Assembly (NCBI GenBank): GCA_030693515.1 | Contig: JAUYAK010000119.1 | Coordinates: 22,963 to 86,962, forward strand | Direction: 5' to 3' | Length of the DNA: 64,000 bases | From: Opitutaceae bacterium | GTDB lineage: Bacteria; Verrucomicrobiota; Verrucomicrobiia; Opitutales; Opitutaceae | Part shown: positions 51,307 to 63,972 of the stretch, in pieces | Layout: every line of letters starts with the position of its first letter | Numbering within the stretch: the first letter of the stretch is position 1 | Program-made: the position numbers and the translations under genes | Notes under the pieces: model-generated | Seen by the model: only the letters and a program-made list of their open reading frames with translations | Told to the model about the DNA's origin: nothing | Databases searched by the model: none

Positions 51307-54300
51307 AAACCCTGCGCCTCGTTCTTGTCCTCTTGCTTTCCAGCGTCGCCCACGCCGCCGAGCCGCCACTGCGTCTCGCCCTCCTCGGCGATTCGACGGT
51401 GTGCGATTACCCTGCGGGTGAGCCGAACCGCGGCTGGGGCCTGTATCTGGAGGAGAGGTTTCAGCCCGGCACGGTGAAGGTGCTCAACTTCGCCAGCAGC
51501 GGGCGCAGCACCAAGACCTTCATCGCTGAAGGCCGCTGGGAGAAGGCGAGGGCGGCGAAACCGGACGTGATTCTGATTCAATTCGGCCACAACGATTCGC
51601 ATGCGAAGGACAAACCGGAGTCCACCGATGCCGCCACGGACTACTCGGATTACCTGCGGCGCTACGTCGATGACGCGCGGGCCATCGGCGCCACGCCGAT
51701 TTTCGTCACGCCGATGCACCGCCGCACGTTCAATCCCGACGGCACGCTCAAGGACAATCTCCGACCTTACGCCGACGCGATGAAGCGTGTCGCCGCGGAA
51801 AAGGAAGTCCCCGTGATCGATCTCCACGCGTCGAGCGGCGAGCTGTTCGCGCAGCTCGGCGAAAAATCGAACGCGCAATTCGCCAACAAGCCCGACGACG
51901 CGACGCATTTCAACGAGCAGGGCGCGAGGGCGATGGTGGAACTGGTGATGCGGGAATTGCCCAAAGCGGAGCCTCGCCTGGGCAAACTGACACGATCTCA
52001 AGTGACGGCCCAAGACGTCGCCCTCTCGGTAACGGAGCCCAGCGGCGTGACGCGCCAGGGCTGGCCGGTGACGTCGGGAGTTCCGTTTGCGCAGGGAGTG
52101 CTGCCCGACGACCGGAACGCGGCCCTCGTTACCCTGGACGGACAGCCCGTGCCGTTGCAAACCGAGGTGCTGGCCCGCTGGCCGGACGGATCTGTGCGGT
52201 GGCTGCTGCTGGATTTTCAGGTGGACCTGGCGGCGAATCAGAAAAAGCACTTCACGCTCCGCCACGGCGCGACGGTATCGCGCCCGACTGTTCCTGACCC
52301 GGTGCGGGTCAGCACCCGCGACCGCCGCACGACGATTGAAACCGGCCGGCTTCGGTTCGAATTGAACGAGGAGGGATTCAATCCGTTCGGCGCGGTGTGG
52401 GCCGACCTCAACGGCGATGGGAAAATCGCCGGTGATGAGCGCATCACCAGCGCCGACCGTGGCGGACTGTTTGTCCGCGACCCGAATTTCCGGCGATTCG
52501 CTGCAGACCAAGCACCGGCGGAAATCGTGGTCGAGCAAGCGGGACCGCTGCGCGTCTGCGTGCGCGTGACCGGCCGCCATGCGGATGCGCGCGGGGCGAT
52601 GTTCAGTTATGTGGTGCGCCTGCATGCTTTCCGAGGGCAGCCGTTTGTGCGCTGTGACTACACGTTCACCAACGACCAGCCGGATGCATTGATGACGGGC
52701 ATCAAGGAACTCGGGGTGACCGCGCGACTCGCACCGGAAGCGGGCCGCAGCGCATCCGCCGTGCTCGATGGCCGGACGACGACAGGCGGGCGCGTGTTTC
52801 AAGTGGATGAGAAGCGTTACGACCGCGACGGCCAGGCCGCCGGCGCGCACGCCGTTGGTTGGGCCGCCGTGGCAGGCGGCAAGGGCGGATTTGCGCTCGG
52901 CCTGCGCGAGTTCTGGCAGCACTGGCCCAAGGCCATCGAGGCCCGCGACGGCGCGGTGACGCTGGGAATTTGCCCCGATTTTCCGGCGGGCCTCTACGAC
53001 GGCAAACCGCTCGAGGAGGAGAACAAACTTTATTACGCGCTCCGCGGCGGCTTGCACACGTTCAAGGTCGGCCTGGCCAAGACGCACGAAGTGTGGGCCG
53101 CGTTTTTCGCGGGACCGGCGGATGCGGGAAAGTTGGCGCAATTTTTTCAAGCGGCGGAGGAGCCCTTGCTCGCCACCTGCGAACCGGCCTACGCGAGCGC
53201 CACCCGGGCGGCGGGTGAGTTTCCGCCCGCCGCTACGTCGACGACACCGGACAAGTTTTTCGGCTACGATGCGTGGTTCAGCCGCGCCTTGACCGCCCAT
53301 CTGAAGCGCCGCGACGAAATCCGCGAATACGGGATGCTCAACTACGGCGACTGGTTCGGCGAGCGTGTGGTGAACTGGGGTAACTTGGAATACGACCTGG
53401 CCTACGGGATGTTCATCCAATATCTGCGCACCGGCGAGCGGCGCTACTTCGAGCGCGGCGCGCAGGCGTCGCGGCATCATATCGATGTGGATGTCATTCA
53501 CGCCACCAACGCACATCTTCAGAACAGCTACGGTCCGCCGCCGGTCGTCGGCCAAATCTGGCGGCACAGCCTTAACCACACCGGCGGTTACTACACCAAC
53601 GCCCCGTTGCCCGTGGAAAAATCCTACCAAATGGGGCACAGCACGGACTTCGGCCATGTCTGGATCAGCGGCGACCTCAACTATTACTACCTAACCGGCG
53701 ACCGCCGCGCCCGCGACGTGGCATTGTTGGCGGCCGACGCGATGGCGGCCAACATGCCGACGCGTGCTGGCACGCACATTCGCGGTCTGGGCTGGCCGAT
53801 GATCTTGGTGCTGGCGGCCTACGAAGCCACCGGCGACGCCAAATATCTGGAAGCAGCCGCCAGTGCCTGGCGGGTATTGAAACAGGACTTGGATCCGCAA
53901 CGCGGCTGGGTGGTGAAACTCGCCGTCGGCCATTGTCTGCATCCGGCCGGCGGTCCCCGCTGCGAGGGCAACGTGCCGTTCATGGAGGGCCTGACGCTCG
54001 GCGCCTTGGCGCGCTACCACCGCGTCACCGGCGATCCAGACGTGCTCAAAGCCATCACCGTCGGCGTCGATCAGATGATTCGGGAATGCTGGATGGAAGA
54101 CATCAAGGCCTTTCGCTACACTGCCTGCACTCTCACGTTCAAGAACACCGCCGGCTTCCTGCTGTCGCTCGAAGGGATCGCCTACGAGGTGCAGCGCACC
54201 GGCAACCCCGAACATCGGCGCATCCTGCGGGAGGGCTTTCGCGCCGCCCTGCCGACCGGCGGGAACCTCAACAGCATGGGCAAGGGGTTTGGGCAAACGA

Positions 54301-54344
54301 CGTTCTTCTCGCCGTTCGCGCTGGAGGTTTTGGAGACACCATGA
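51303..54344 (+). CDS. SGNH acetylesterase fused to rhamnogalacturonan exolyase-like region
   Basis: A 1013-aa exported protein. Residues about 22-220 are a rhamnogalacturonan-acetylesterase-type SGNH hydrolase: block I LALLGDSTVCDYP (Ser31), the ASSGRSTKTF glycine block, QFGHND (Asn97), and DDATHFNEQG giving Asp199 and His202. From about 240 the sequence matches the PcRGLX/YetA-like exolyase layout: GWPVTSGVPFAQGVLPDDRNAALVTLDGQPVPLQTEVLARWPDGSVRWLLLDF, then a beta-rich part and an (alpha/alpha)-barrel-like C-terminus. It would remove acetyl groups and then cleave rhamnogalacturonan-I chain ends. Two usually separate enzymes are joined here in one polypeptide, with no visible frame problem. 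Confidence 0.85.
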   Translation: MKTLRLVLVLLLSSVAHAAEPPLRLALLGDSTVCDYPAGEPNRGWGLYLEERFQPGTVKVLNFASSGRSTKTFIAEGRWEKARAAKPDVILIQFGHNDSHAKDKPESTDAATDYSDYLRRYVDDARAIGATPIFVTPMHRRTFNPDGTLKDNLRPYADAMKRVAAEKEVPVIDLHASSGELFAQLGEKSNAQFANKPDDATHFNEQGARAMVELVMRELPKAEPRLGKLTRSQVTAQDVALSVTEPSGVTRQGWPVTSGVPFAQGVLPDDRNAALVTLDGQPVPLQTEVLARWPDGSVRWLLLDFQVDLAANQKKHFTLRHGATVSRPTVPDPVRVSTRDRRTTIETGRLRFELNEEGFNPFGAVWADLNGDGKIAGDERITSADRGGLFVRDPNFRRFAADQAPAEIVVEQAGPLRVCVRVTGRHADARGAMFSYVVRLHAFRGQPFVRCDYTFTNDQPDALMTGIKELGVTARLAPEAGRSASAVLDGRTTTGGRVFQVDEKRYDRDGQAAGAHAVGWAAVAGGKGGFALGLREFWQHWPKAIEARDGAVTLGICPDFPAGLYDGKPLEEENKLYYALRGGLHTFKVGLAKTHEVWAAFFAGPADAGKLAQFFQAAEEPLLATCEPAYASATRAAGEFPPAATSTTPDKFFGYDAWFSRALTAHLKRRDEIREYGMLNYGDWFGERVVNWGNLEYDLAYGMFIQYLRTGERRYFERGAQASRHHIDVDVIHATNAHLQNSYGPPPVVGQIWRHSLNHTGGYYTNAPLPVEKSYQMGHSTDFGHVWISGDLNYYYLTGDRRARDVALLAADAMAANMPTRAGTHIRGLGWPMILVLAAYEATGDAKYLEAAASAWRVLKQDLDPQRGWVVKLAVGHCLHPAGGPRCEGNVPFMEGLTLGALARYHRVTGDPDVLKAITVGVDQMIRECWMEDIKAFRYTACTLTFKNTAGFLLSLEGIAYEVQRTGNPEHRRILREGFRAALPTGGNLNSMGKGFGQTTFFSPFALEVLETP

Positions 54345-55447
54345 ACGCGCAACGGTTCATCGCCTCGCTGCTGTGTCTGGTGACGTGTGTGGTGGCTCAG
54401 GAGCCCCCGCCGGGCGGCGCCAGTCACCCGCGTTTGAAACTCGGGTTCATCGGTCTCAAAGGCCATGTCGGCACGGTGCTGACGGGAGCGAAGCAGCTGG
54501 GCGACGTGGAGGTCGTGGCGGTGTCGGAGGATGATCCGAAGTTGCTGGAGTCGCTGATGAAAAGGGAGCCGATGTTGAAAAACGCCCGCGCCTACAACCA
54601 ATGGCGGCAACTCGTGGATCACACGACGGTGGAGGTGTGCTGCGTGGCGGGCGAGAACGGCGAGCGCGTGGAACAGTTGCTGACGTTGATCGAGCGCGGC
54701 GTCCACATCGTTTCCGAAAAGCCGCTGGTGACGACGCTCGCCGACCTGGAGCGGCTGCGCGCGGCGTTCGCAAAATCGAAATCGCAGCTCACGATGTTGC
54801 TGGAATTGCGCCACCAGCCGAAGAATGTGCGCGTGCGTGAGCTCATCTTGCGCGGGGACATCGGTGAGGTGTGCCAGGTGACGACGCAGAAGTCCTACCA
54901 GTGGCGCGAGCGGCCGGCCTGGTTCAGCAGCCGCGCCCGGCTCGGCGGCACGATTCCATTTATCGGCATCCACTCGCTGGACACCGTGCGCTGGATCACG
55001 GGACTCGATTTCACGCAGGTCGCCGCCTTTCACGGAACGATCGGACGGCCCGGAATGGGCGAGACGGAGAACCACGCCTCGGTGCTCGCGCAATTGTCCA
55101 ACGGTGCCTCGGTCACGGCGCGCCTCGACTACCTGCGACCCACGTGGGCGAAGACGTCGAGCGACGACCGTCTGCGGGTCATCGGCACGAAGGGCGTCAT
55201 CGAAGTGAACGAGGGCGACACGGCGATCTCCCTGATCACCGGGGACCGGACGGAGCGCATCCCGTTTGGCGGGACGGAGAACCTATTTGTCGAGTTCGTG
55301 AAATTTCTCCGAGGCGGCCCGCCTCCGCGCATCACGGCGGACGACAGTTTTTACGTCACCGAGGTCGTGCTGCGCACGCGCGATGCAGCGGACGAAAAGA
55401 AGGTAATCGCCCTGCCGCCGTTACGCCCTCTGCGCGGTCCGAACTGA
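54341..55447 (+). CDS. Exported Gfo/Idh/MocA oxidoreductase
   Basis: A 368-aa protein; the start at 54341 overlaps the previous stop (ATGA) and begins a signal peptide (MNAQRFIASLLCLVTCVVAQ). The Rossmann part is LKLGFIGLKGHVGTVLTGAKQLGDVEVVAVSEDDPK. The catalytic EKP is kept (HIVSEKPLVTTLADLERL). The C-terminal domain has LELRHQPKNVRVRELILRGDIGEV and a GGTIPFIGIHSLDTVRWITG motif. The signal peptide is followed by a Pro-rich linker, so it acts outside the cytoplasm, next to the fusion enzyme, perhaps on a released monosaccharide such as rhamnose or galacturonate. Confidence 0.9.
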   Translation: MNAQRFIASLLCLVTCVVAQEPPPGGASHPRLKLGFIGLKGHVGTVLTGAKQLGDVEVVAVSEDDPKLLESLMKREPMLKNARAYNQWRQLVDHTTVEVCCVAGENGERVEQLLTLIERGVHIVSEKPLVTTLADLERLRAAFAKSKSQLTMLLELRHQPKNVRVRELILRGDIGEVCQVTTQKSYQWRERPAWFSSRARLGGTIPFIGIHSLDTVRWITGLDFTQVAAFHGTIGRPGMGETENHASVLAQLSNGASVTARLDYLRPTWAKTSSDDRLRVIGTKGVIEVNEGDTAISLITGDRTERIPFGGTENLFVEFVKFLRGGPPPRITADDSFYVTEVVLRTRDAADEKKVIALPPLRPLRGPN

Positions 55448-55469
55448 CCTTTCCGCCCAATTCTTCCAC

Positions 55470-56333
55470 ATGACCGAAAGGCTACACATTCGCCCAATGA
55501 CCTCGTCCGACCTGCCGTTCGCCGACCAGGTGCGCGAATGCGCCGGCTGGAATCAGACGCGCGAGGACTGGCGTCTCTTCCTGGAGTGGGAACCCGCAGG
55601 GTGCTTTGTGGCCGAAGTCGATGGTGTGCCGGCTGGGACCGCGACGACGGTGTGTTACGGCACGGATCTCGCGTGGATTGGCATGGTGCTCGTGCATCCC
55701 GCTCAACGTCGCCACGGAGCGGGCCGCGCGCTGCTGGGTCATTGTATCGCTAGCTTGGGAGAGCGGCGCATCCGCTCGATCAAGCTCGACGCAACGCCGC
55801 TCGGCAAGACGCTCTACGATCAACTCGGTTTTTTGGATGAATGGACGCTCACCCGCTGGGCGACCAAGGCCGCTGAGGGTCCGCCCCGGTCGGTGGAACC
55901 CATGATCCGACCCCTGCGCGATACCGACTGGCCGCGGATTTTTGCGTTGGATGATGCGGCGTTTGGCGTGCCGCGGCATCGCGTGCTGCGCGGGCTGGCG
56001 CAGCAGCGCCGCCGCGCCTACGTGCATCTGGATGCGGCGGGGGAGGTGGATGGCTTCGGTCTGCTGCGTGCCGGCTCGCGTGCCTGGTGCGCCGGCCCGG
56101 TCCTCGCAGCCGACGCCAGCGTAGGCGTCGCGCTCTTGGGTGCCTTGCTGGCGGAGGTGCCGGGCGAAGCAGTCGTCTGCACCGTCCCGAATCAGAACTC
56201 GGAGGTCGTGGAGTTCGTCGAACGCGCCGGTTTCACACGGCAGCGGCCCCTCATTCGGATGTTTCTCGGCCGCAATTCGACTCCGGGAATCCCGTCGCAT
56301 TGCCGGCTTATTGCGGACCCGGCCATCGGTTGA
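55470..56333 (+). CDS. Tandem GNAT acetyltransferase
   Basis: A 287-aa cytosolic protein with two GNAT domains. The first (about 1-140) has DLAWIGMVLVHPAQRRHGAGRALLGHCI, the acetyl-CoA binding motif (RRHGAG), and KLDATPLGKTLYDQLGFLDE. The second (about 145-285) is more diverged (PMIRPLRDTDWPRIFALDDAAFG, then FVERAGFTRQRPLIRMFLG). Such double domains occur in amino-acid and small-molecule acetyltransferases. Its cytosolic location is unlike its exported neighbours. The target is unknown. Confidence 0.88.
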   Translation: MTERLHIRPMTSSDLPFADQVRECAGWNQTREDWRLFLEWEPAGCFVAEVDGVPAGTATTVCYGTDLAWIGMVLVHPAQRRHGAGRALLGHCIASLGERRIRSIKLDATPLGKTLYDQLGFLDEWTLTRWATKAAEGPPRSVEPMIRPLRDTDWPRIFALDDAAFGVPRHRVLRGLAQQRRRAYVHLDAAGEVDGFGLLRAGSRAWCAGPVLAADASVGVALLGALLAEVPGEAVVCTVPNQNSEVVEFVERAGFTRQRPLIRMFLGRNSTPGIPSHCRLIADPAIG

Positions 56334-56390
56334 ACGACGAAACCGCCGCATTCTCGCCCTGCATCACAAATTTCTTCCCGCAAATTCACC

Positions 56391-59472
<3,082 letters not shown>

Positions 59473-59480
<8 letters not shown>

Positions 59481-60567
59481 CCAAAAAACTTTCCCCACGC
59501 GCCGCGCATTTTTGCAGCACAGCTCGCTCGCGCTCTTGGGCGGTGCATTCGCCGCACCCTTCGTCCGCGCCCAGAGCAAGACCGCACCGGCGTTGCATGG
59601 CACCATCATCGGCCACGGGGCGCTTCGCTACCGCGCGGACCTGCGCTGGAGTCGGGCGGATCCGGGCAAGTTTCCCGTGAAGGACTGCCATGAAATGGTT
59701 CAAGCAGGCGACGACCGGCTCTTCCTGCTGACGAACCACCAGCAGAATAACGTGCTCATCTTCGATCCCAAGGGTGAGGTGGTCGGGTCTTGGACGCTAG
59801 GATTCAGCGGCGCCCACGGCTTGACCATCAATCGTGAGCCGGATGGCCGCGAGTTCCTTTATCTCACCGACACCGGGAGCGGACGGGTGCTGAAGACGAC
59901 ACTGGACGGCGAGAGTGTGCTGGAGCTGCCGCATGCGTCGCAGTGCGGAGCCTACGCGGACAACGAAAATTACAGTCCCACGGAGACGGCAATCGCGCCC
60001 AACGGCGACATCTACGTCGCCGACGGCTATGGTTCTCAGTTCGTGCTGCGCTTCGGCCGGACGGGAAAATATCTCGGCAAGTTCGGCGGGCGCAGCATGC
60101 AACCGATCAACCCCGGCAAGTTCATGCAGGCGCACGGCATCGCGCTCGACACCCGCGGACCGACGCCGCTGTTGGTCTGCACGGAGCGAATTCGCAACGA
60201 GTTCAACTGGTTCACACTCGAGGGCGAACATGTGCGGGGCGTCTATCTGCCGGGTGCCTACGTCAGCCGTCCCGTAATCGCCGGCCGCCACTTATATTCG
60301 GGCGTTTGCTTTGGGGCCAAGCCCGCTGATTACCGGGCGTGGCAGAAGCGGGGCTTCGTCACCATCCTCGACGAAAACGACCGCGTGGTCTCAAATCCCG
60401 GCGGCCACGCGCCCGACTATCGGGAAGGACGACTTCAGGTGATGCTACAGGATCAGCCCGTCTTCGAAAACTGCCACGACGTCTGCGTGGACCGGCGAGG
60501 CGACCTCTACGTCTGCCAATGGAACAGCGGCAACGTCCATCCCTATAAACTGCATCGCGAGGCGTAA
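59473..60567 (+). CDS. Tat-exported NHL-repeat-like propeller protein
   Basis: A 364-aa protein starting at 59473, 8 bases inside the previous gene. The signal is FPTRRAFLQHSSLALLGGAFAAPFVRAQS with twin arginines. The rest is a six-bladed-propeller-like repeat set: GDDRLFLLTNHQQNNVLIFDPKGEVVGSW, REFLYLTDTGSGRVLKTTLDGESV, AIAPNGDIYVADGYGSQFVLRFGRTGKYLGKFGGR, and DVCVDRRGDLYVCQWNSGNV. NHL propellers bind proteins or small ligands. The context suggests it belongs to the DUF1549/1553-DUF1501 unit and is exported in folded form. Confidence 0.85.
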
Positions 60568-60586
60568 GCCCATTTTGTCTCAACCC

Positions 60587-62029
60587 ATGAGCTCACTCGA
60601 CATCACCCGCCGTTATTTTCTCGGCCAGTGCACCGGCGTTTCCCTCGGCGCGATGGCTCTCTCCTCGCTGCTCGGCCGCGCCGCCGGTGCGACCACCGCG
60701 GGTGGCGAAGCGATCGGGCTCCCCGGCGTTCCGCACGTTGCGCCGAAGGCGAAGCGCGTCATTTTTCTCACGCAATCCGGCGGCCCGTCGCAGATCGAAC
60801 TCTTCGACGAAAAGCCCGGCCTGATGAAATGGGCCGGTGTCGAATTGCCGGACTCGGTGCGGCAGGGCCAGCGCGTGACTACGATGACTTCGAATCAGAA
60901 ACAGTTGATCAAACCCGCCGCCACGAAATTTGCCCGTCACGGAAAAAGCGGCGCGACCATCAGCGAGTGGCTGCCGCACCTCGCCCGCGTCGCCGACGAC
61001 GTGTGTTTCATCAAATCGATGCACACCGACGAGATTAACCACGCCCCGGCGATGACGAAGTTTTTGACCGGCCATCAGATCGCGGGCCGGCCGAGCATTG
61101 GCTCGTGGGTCAGCTACGGTCTCGGCAGCACCAATCGCAACCTGCCCGACTTCCTCGTGCTCATCTCCAAGATGCAGCGCCCGAGCGACCAGCCGCTCTA
61201 CGATCACTACTGGGGCAGCGGCTTCCTGCCTTCGCGTTATCAGGGCGTGAAGCTACGCAACGCGCGCGATCCCGTGCTCTACCTGCGCGATCCGGACGGC
61301 CTGCCCCGCGAACTGCGGCGAGGGATGCTCGATGGTCTTGGTGAACTGAACCAGCTGCGGCTCGATCAGACCGGCGATCCGGAAATCGCCACCCGCATCC
61401 GCCAATACGAAATGGCCTACCGCATGCAGGCCAGCGTGCCGGAGCTGACCGACCTGCGCGGCGAGCCGGATGAAGTTTTCAACCTCTACGGCTCCGACTC
61501 GCGCAGGGCCGGCAGCTACGCGGCGAACTGCATCCTCGCCCGCCGCCTCGTGGAACGCGGCGTGCGCTTCATCCAGCTCTTTCATCCCGATTGGGATCAT
61601 CACAGCCGGCTCACTTCGTGGTGCTCGGCGCGCTGCCGCGACACCGATCAACCCAGCGCGGCGCTCGTCACCGACTTGAAGCGCCGCGGCCTCCTCGACG
61701 ACACGCTGGTCGTCTGGGGCGGTGAGTTCGGTCGCGGGGTCGCAGGACAGGGGCAGTGGGACAGTTCGGAGGCCGGCCGCGACCATCACCCGCGCTGCTT
61801 CACGATGTGGCTGGCCGGCGGCGGCGTGAAGCCCGGCCTCACCTACGGCGCCACCGACGACTTTAGCTACAACGTGGCCGAAAATCCCGTCCACGTGCGC
61901 GATCTCCACGCCACGATCATGCATCTGCTCGGCATCGAGCACGAGCGCCTGACCTACCGGTTCCAAGGCCTCGATTTCCGCCTGACCGGCGTGGAAAAGG
62001 CGAACGTCGTGCGCGGCATCCTCGCCTGA
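60587..62029 (+). CDS. Tat-exported DUF1501 protein
   Basis: A 480-aa protein. The ATG at 60587 is preferred to a TTG 12 bases earlier. The signal is MSSLDITRRYFLGQCTGVSLGAMALSSLLGRAAGA. The family is sulfatase-like (alkaline phosphatase superfamily), with AKRVIFLTQSGGPSQIELFDEKPGLMKW, FIKSMHTDEINHAPAMTKFLTGHQIAGRPSIGSWVSYGLGS, DTLVVWGGEFGRG, and HHPRCFTMWLAGGGVKPGLTYGATDDFSYNV. Possible metal ligands are in the EFGR and HHP motifs. DUF1501 proteins accompany DUF1553 proteins in Planctomycetes and Verrucomicrobia, and their biochemical role remains undefined. Confidence 0.92.
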   Translation: MSSLDITRRYFLGQCTGVSLGAMALSSLLGRAAGATTAGGEAIGLPGVPHVAPKAKRVIFLTQSGGPSQIELFDEKPGLMKWAGVELPDSVRQGQRVTTMTSNQKQLIKPAATKFARHGKSGATISEWLPHLARVADDVCFIKSMHTDEINHAPAMTKFLTGHQIAGRPSIGSWVSYGLGSTNRNLPDFLVLISKMQRPSDQPLYDHYWGSGFLPSRYQGVKLRNARDPVLYLRDPDGLPRELRRGMLDGLGELNQLRLDQTGDPEIATRIRQYEMAYRMQASVPELTDLRGEPDEVFNLYGSDSRRAGSYAANCILARRLVERGVRFIQLFHPDWDHHSRLTSWCSARCRDTDQPSAALVTDLKRRGLLDDTLVVWGGEFGRGVAGQGQWDSSEAGRDHHPRCFTMWLAGGGVKPGLTYGATDDFSYNVAENPVHVRDLHATIMHLLGIEHERLTYRFQGLDFRLTGVEKANVVRGILA

Positions 62030-62069
62030 GCCCCGCCGCACCGAGGCCGCTTTTCTCCCCAGCCGAATC

Positions 62070-62624
62070 GTGAACCCTCCCTCCCACGTCCCTGAAGAAT
62101 CTGCCAGCGTCGATCAGACGCGCTGGTTTGCGGAGGAAGTGCATCCGCACGAAGCGCAGCTCAAAGCCTATCTGCGCGGCTCGTTTCCGGCCGTGCGCGA
62201 CGTGGACGACGTGGTGCAGGAGTCTTATGTGCGCGTCTGGAAACGGCAGGCCGTTCGTCCCATCGCCGCCGTCAAAGGCTTTCTTTTTACCGTGGCCCGC
62301 CACCTTGCCCTCGACTTGCTCCGCCGGGATTCGCGTGCGCCCTTTGATCGAGTAACGGATTTTGCTACCTTGTCCGTTATGGATAGTAAGCCCGATTCCG
62401 CGGCCAGCGCTTGTTGCCACGAAGAAGCCGAGCTGCTTTTGTCGGCTATCGAAGCACTGCCCAACCGCACCCGGGAAGTTTACATGCTCCGTCAATTCGA
62501 AGGACTTTCCCAGAAACAGATCGCCACGCACCTCGGCCTCTCCGAGAACACCGTCGAAGTGCAGATCGGCCGCGGCAACCGCCGCTGCGAGCAGTTCCTC
62601 CGCGAACGCGGTGTCCTCCGATGA
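62070..62624 (+). CDS. ECF-type RNA polymerase sigma factor
   Basis: A 184-aa protein beginning with GTG at 62070. Region 2 is AYLRGSFPAVRDVDDVVQESYVRVWKRQAVRPIAAVKGFLFTVARHLALDLLRRD, and region 4 is IEALPNRTREVYMLRQFEGLSQKQIATHLGLSENTVEVQIGRGNRRC. The gene overlaps the FecR-type gene by 4 bases. In Verrucomicrobia and Bacteroidetes, sigma/FecR pairs usually control a neighbouring TonB-dependent receptor. Here the gene after the pair begins at 63973 and is cut off by the window end. Confidence 0.93.
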   Translation: MNPPSHVPEESASVDQTRWFAEEVHPHEAQLKAYLRGSFPAVRDVDDVVQESYVRVWKRQAVRPIAAVKGFLFTVARHLALDLLRRDSRAPFDRVTDFATLSVMDSKPDSAASACCHEEAELLLSAIEALPNRTREVYMLRQFEGLSQKQIATHLGLSENTVEVQIGRGNRRCEQFLRERGVLR

Positions 62625-63694
62625 TCCCACGCATGCAGCCCAGCCCACACCGTGTCGTTTCGTCCGACATCGAGGCCGCCGCCTCGGCTTGGATCGCGCG
62701 TCGCGACGCCGGTATGACTTCCACCGAAGCCGAGGAATTCCTGCGCTGGAAAGCCGTGCCCGAGCACGCCCACGCGCTCGCCCGGCACGAGAAAACGTGG
62801 TCGTTATTCGAACGCCCCGCGCAAACCGGCCATGGCGCAAACCTTGTTCACGAAGTGCGCCGCCGCGTGGCGCGGCGCCGGCGCCGACGGACCGGCGCGG
62901 CGCTGGCGGCCGCCGCCGTGCTGATGGCGACCGGCTTCGTCTGGCGTCGATCGTCACCGTCGGTGGCGCCGCTCGCGAGTTCCTTCGCGCCGACCGCCGC
63001 CGTCTCGCTGCCAGAGACGCGCATTTTGCCGGATGGCACCAAAGTCGAACTGCGGCCGGATGCCGATTTCGTTGTCGAGTTTACCCGTGCCGTTCGCCGC
63101 GTCGCCCTCCGGAAAGGTGAAGCACATTTTGATGTGACGAAAGACCCGGACCGACCCTTCGTCGTCGCGGTGTCCGGGATGGAAGTGCGCGCGGTCGGCA
63201 CGGCCTTCGCTGTCGGCTTGGATCAGACCGCGGTGACCGTGCTGGTCACGGAAGGGCGCGTGAAGGTGGACCGACCTGCCGGACCGGCCGGTGCGACGGT
63301 TCCGAGCGGCGCGCCGCCGCCAGCGGAGGCTTTGCCGCTGACGCTCGGTTCGGTCGATGCCGGCAACCGGCTCGTAGTCGGGTTTTCTTCCGCCTCGGCG
63401 GCTCCGACCATCGGGCCAATTTCTTCGCGCGAAATGGCGGAGCGACTGGCGTGGCGTGCGCCCCGGCTGGAATTTACGGGCGCGCGGCTGGCCGATGCCG
63501 TGGCGTTATTCAATCGCTACAACGCAGTGCAACTGGTGATCGACGATCCCTCCATCGCGGACTTGGAAGTCAGCGGCTTTTTCCGCTCCGATAATTTGGC
63601 GACCTTCCTGCACCTGCTGGAACAGGGGCTGGGCGTGGCGTCCGAGGCTCGCGGCGATATCGTCGGCTTGCGAAAGTCGGACCAGCCGCGTTGA
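62621..63694 (+). CDS. FecR-like anti-sigma factor with C-terminal STN-like domain
   Basis: A 357-aa inner-membrane protein. The start at 62621 overlaps the sigma gene. The N-terminal cytoplasmic part (about 15-62; SDIEAAASAWIARRDAGMTSTEAEEFLRWKAV) is the sigma-binding domain. An arginine-rich stretch precedes the membrane span at about 91-108. The periplasmic FecR domain follows (RILPDGTKVELRPDADFVVEFTRAVRRVALRKGEAHFDVTKD, then VRAVGTAFAVGLDQTAVTVLVTEGRVKV). The C-terminus (about 270-355; GARLADAVALFNRYNAVQLVIDDPSIADLEVSGFFRSDN) has the look of the short STN domain usually found at the start of the receptor itself. It would relay a receptor signal to the sigma factor. Confidence 0.9.
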   Translation: MIPRMQPSPHRVVSSDIEAAASAWIARRDAGMTSTEAEEFLRWKAVPEHAHALARHEKTWSLFERPAQTGHGANLVHEVRRRVARRRRRRTGAALAAAAVLMATGFVWRRSSPSVAPLASSFAPTAAVSLPETRILPDGTKVELRPDADFVVEFTRAVRRVALRKGEAHFDVTKDPDRPFVVAVSGMEVRAVGTAFAVGLDQTAVTVLVTEGRVKVDRPAGPAGATVPSGAPPPAEALPLTLGSVDAGNRLVVGFSSASAAPTIGPISSREMAERLAWRAPRLEFTGARLADAVALFNRYNAVQLVIDDPSIADLEVSGFFRSDNLATFLHLLEQGLGVASEARGDIVGLRKSDQPR

Positions 63695-63972
63695 GGCGGC
63701 GCGCGGCGCCCGAGCGGGTTTCATCCGGTCGGAGCGACCAGGCGGAACGGGATATTTTGTCCGCCGCCCTTGGCATGTCCGCCGGAGCTTCGGCCGGCGC
63801 GAGGCACGCGCTGTGAAAATCGCTTCGACGGGTAACGGAGATGTCGCGCTGTGACGTTTCCCTATCATGGCACTCCCCATGCCCGGCTTACCTTCGCTCT
63901 CCGGGGCGTTGCCTTCCTCTTTCGCGTTCCGGCACTCCAAGCCTGCCGCCTCGCATCACAACAACCGAACCC
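63695..63972. promoter_or_regulatory. Leader region before the gene at the window end
   Basis: About 280 GC-rich bases between the FecR-type gene and the next ATG. A CCGGAGCTTCGGCCGG-like inverted repeat lies near 63781-63797. No promoter boxes could be named with confidence. By analogy with other sigma/FecR loci, it would contain the promoter read by the sigma factor encoded at 62070. Confidence 0.35.

Noticed and set aside
51198..53657. 819-aa minus-strand open frame
   Set aside because: Antisense of the SGNH/lyase fusion gene; the sense strand has full catalytic motifs.
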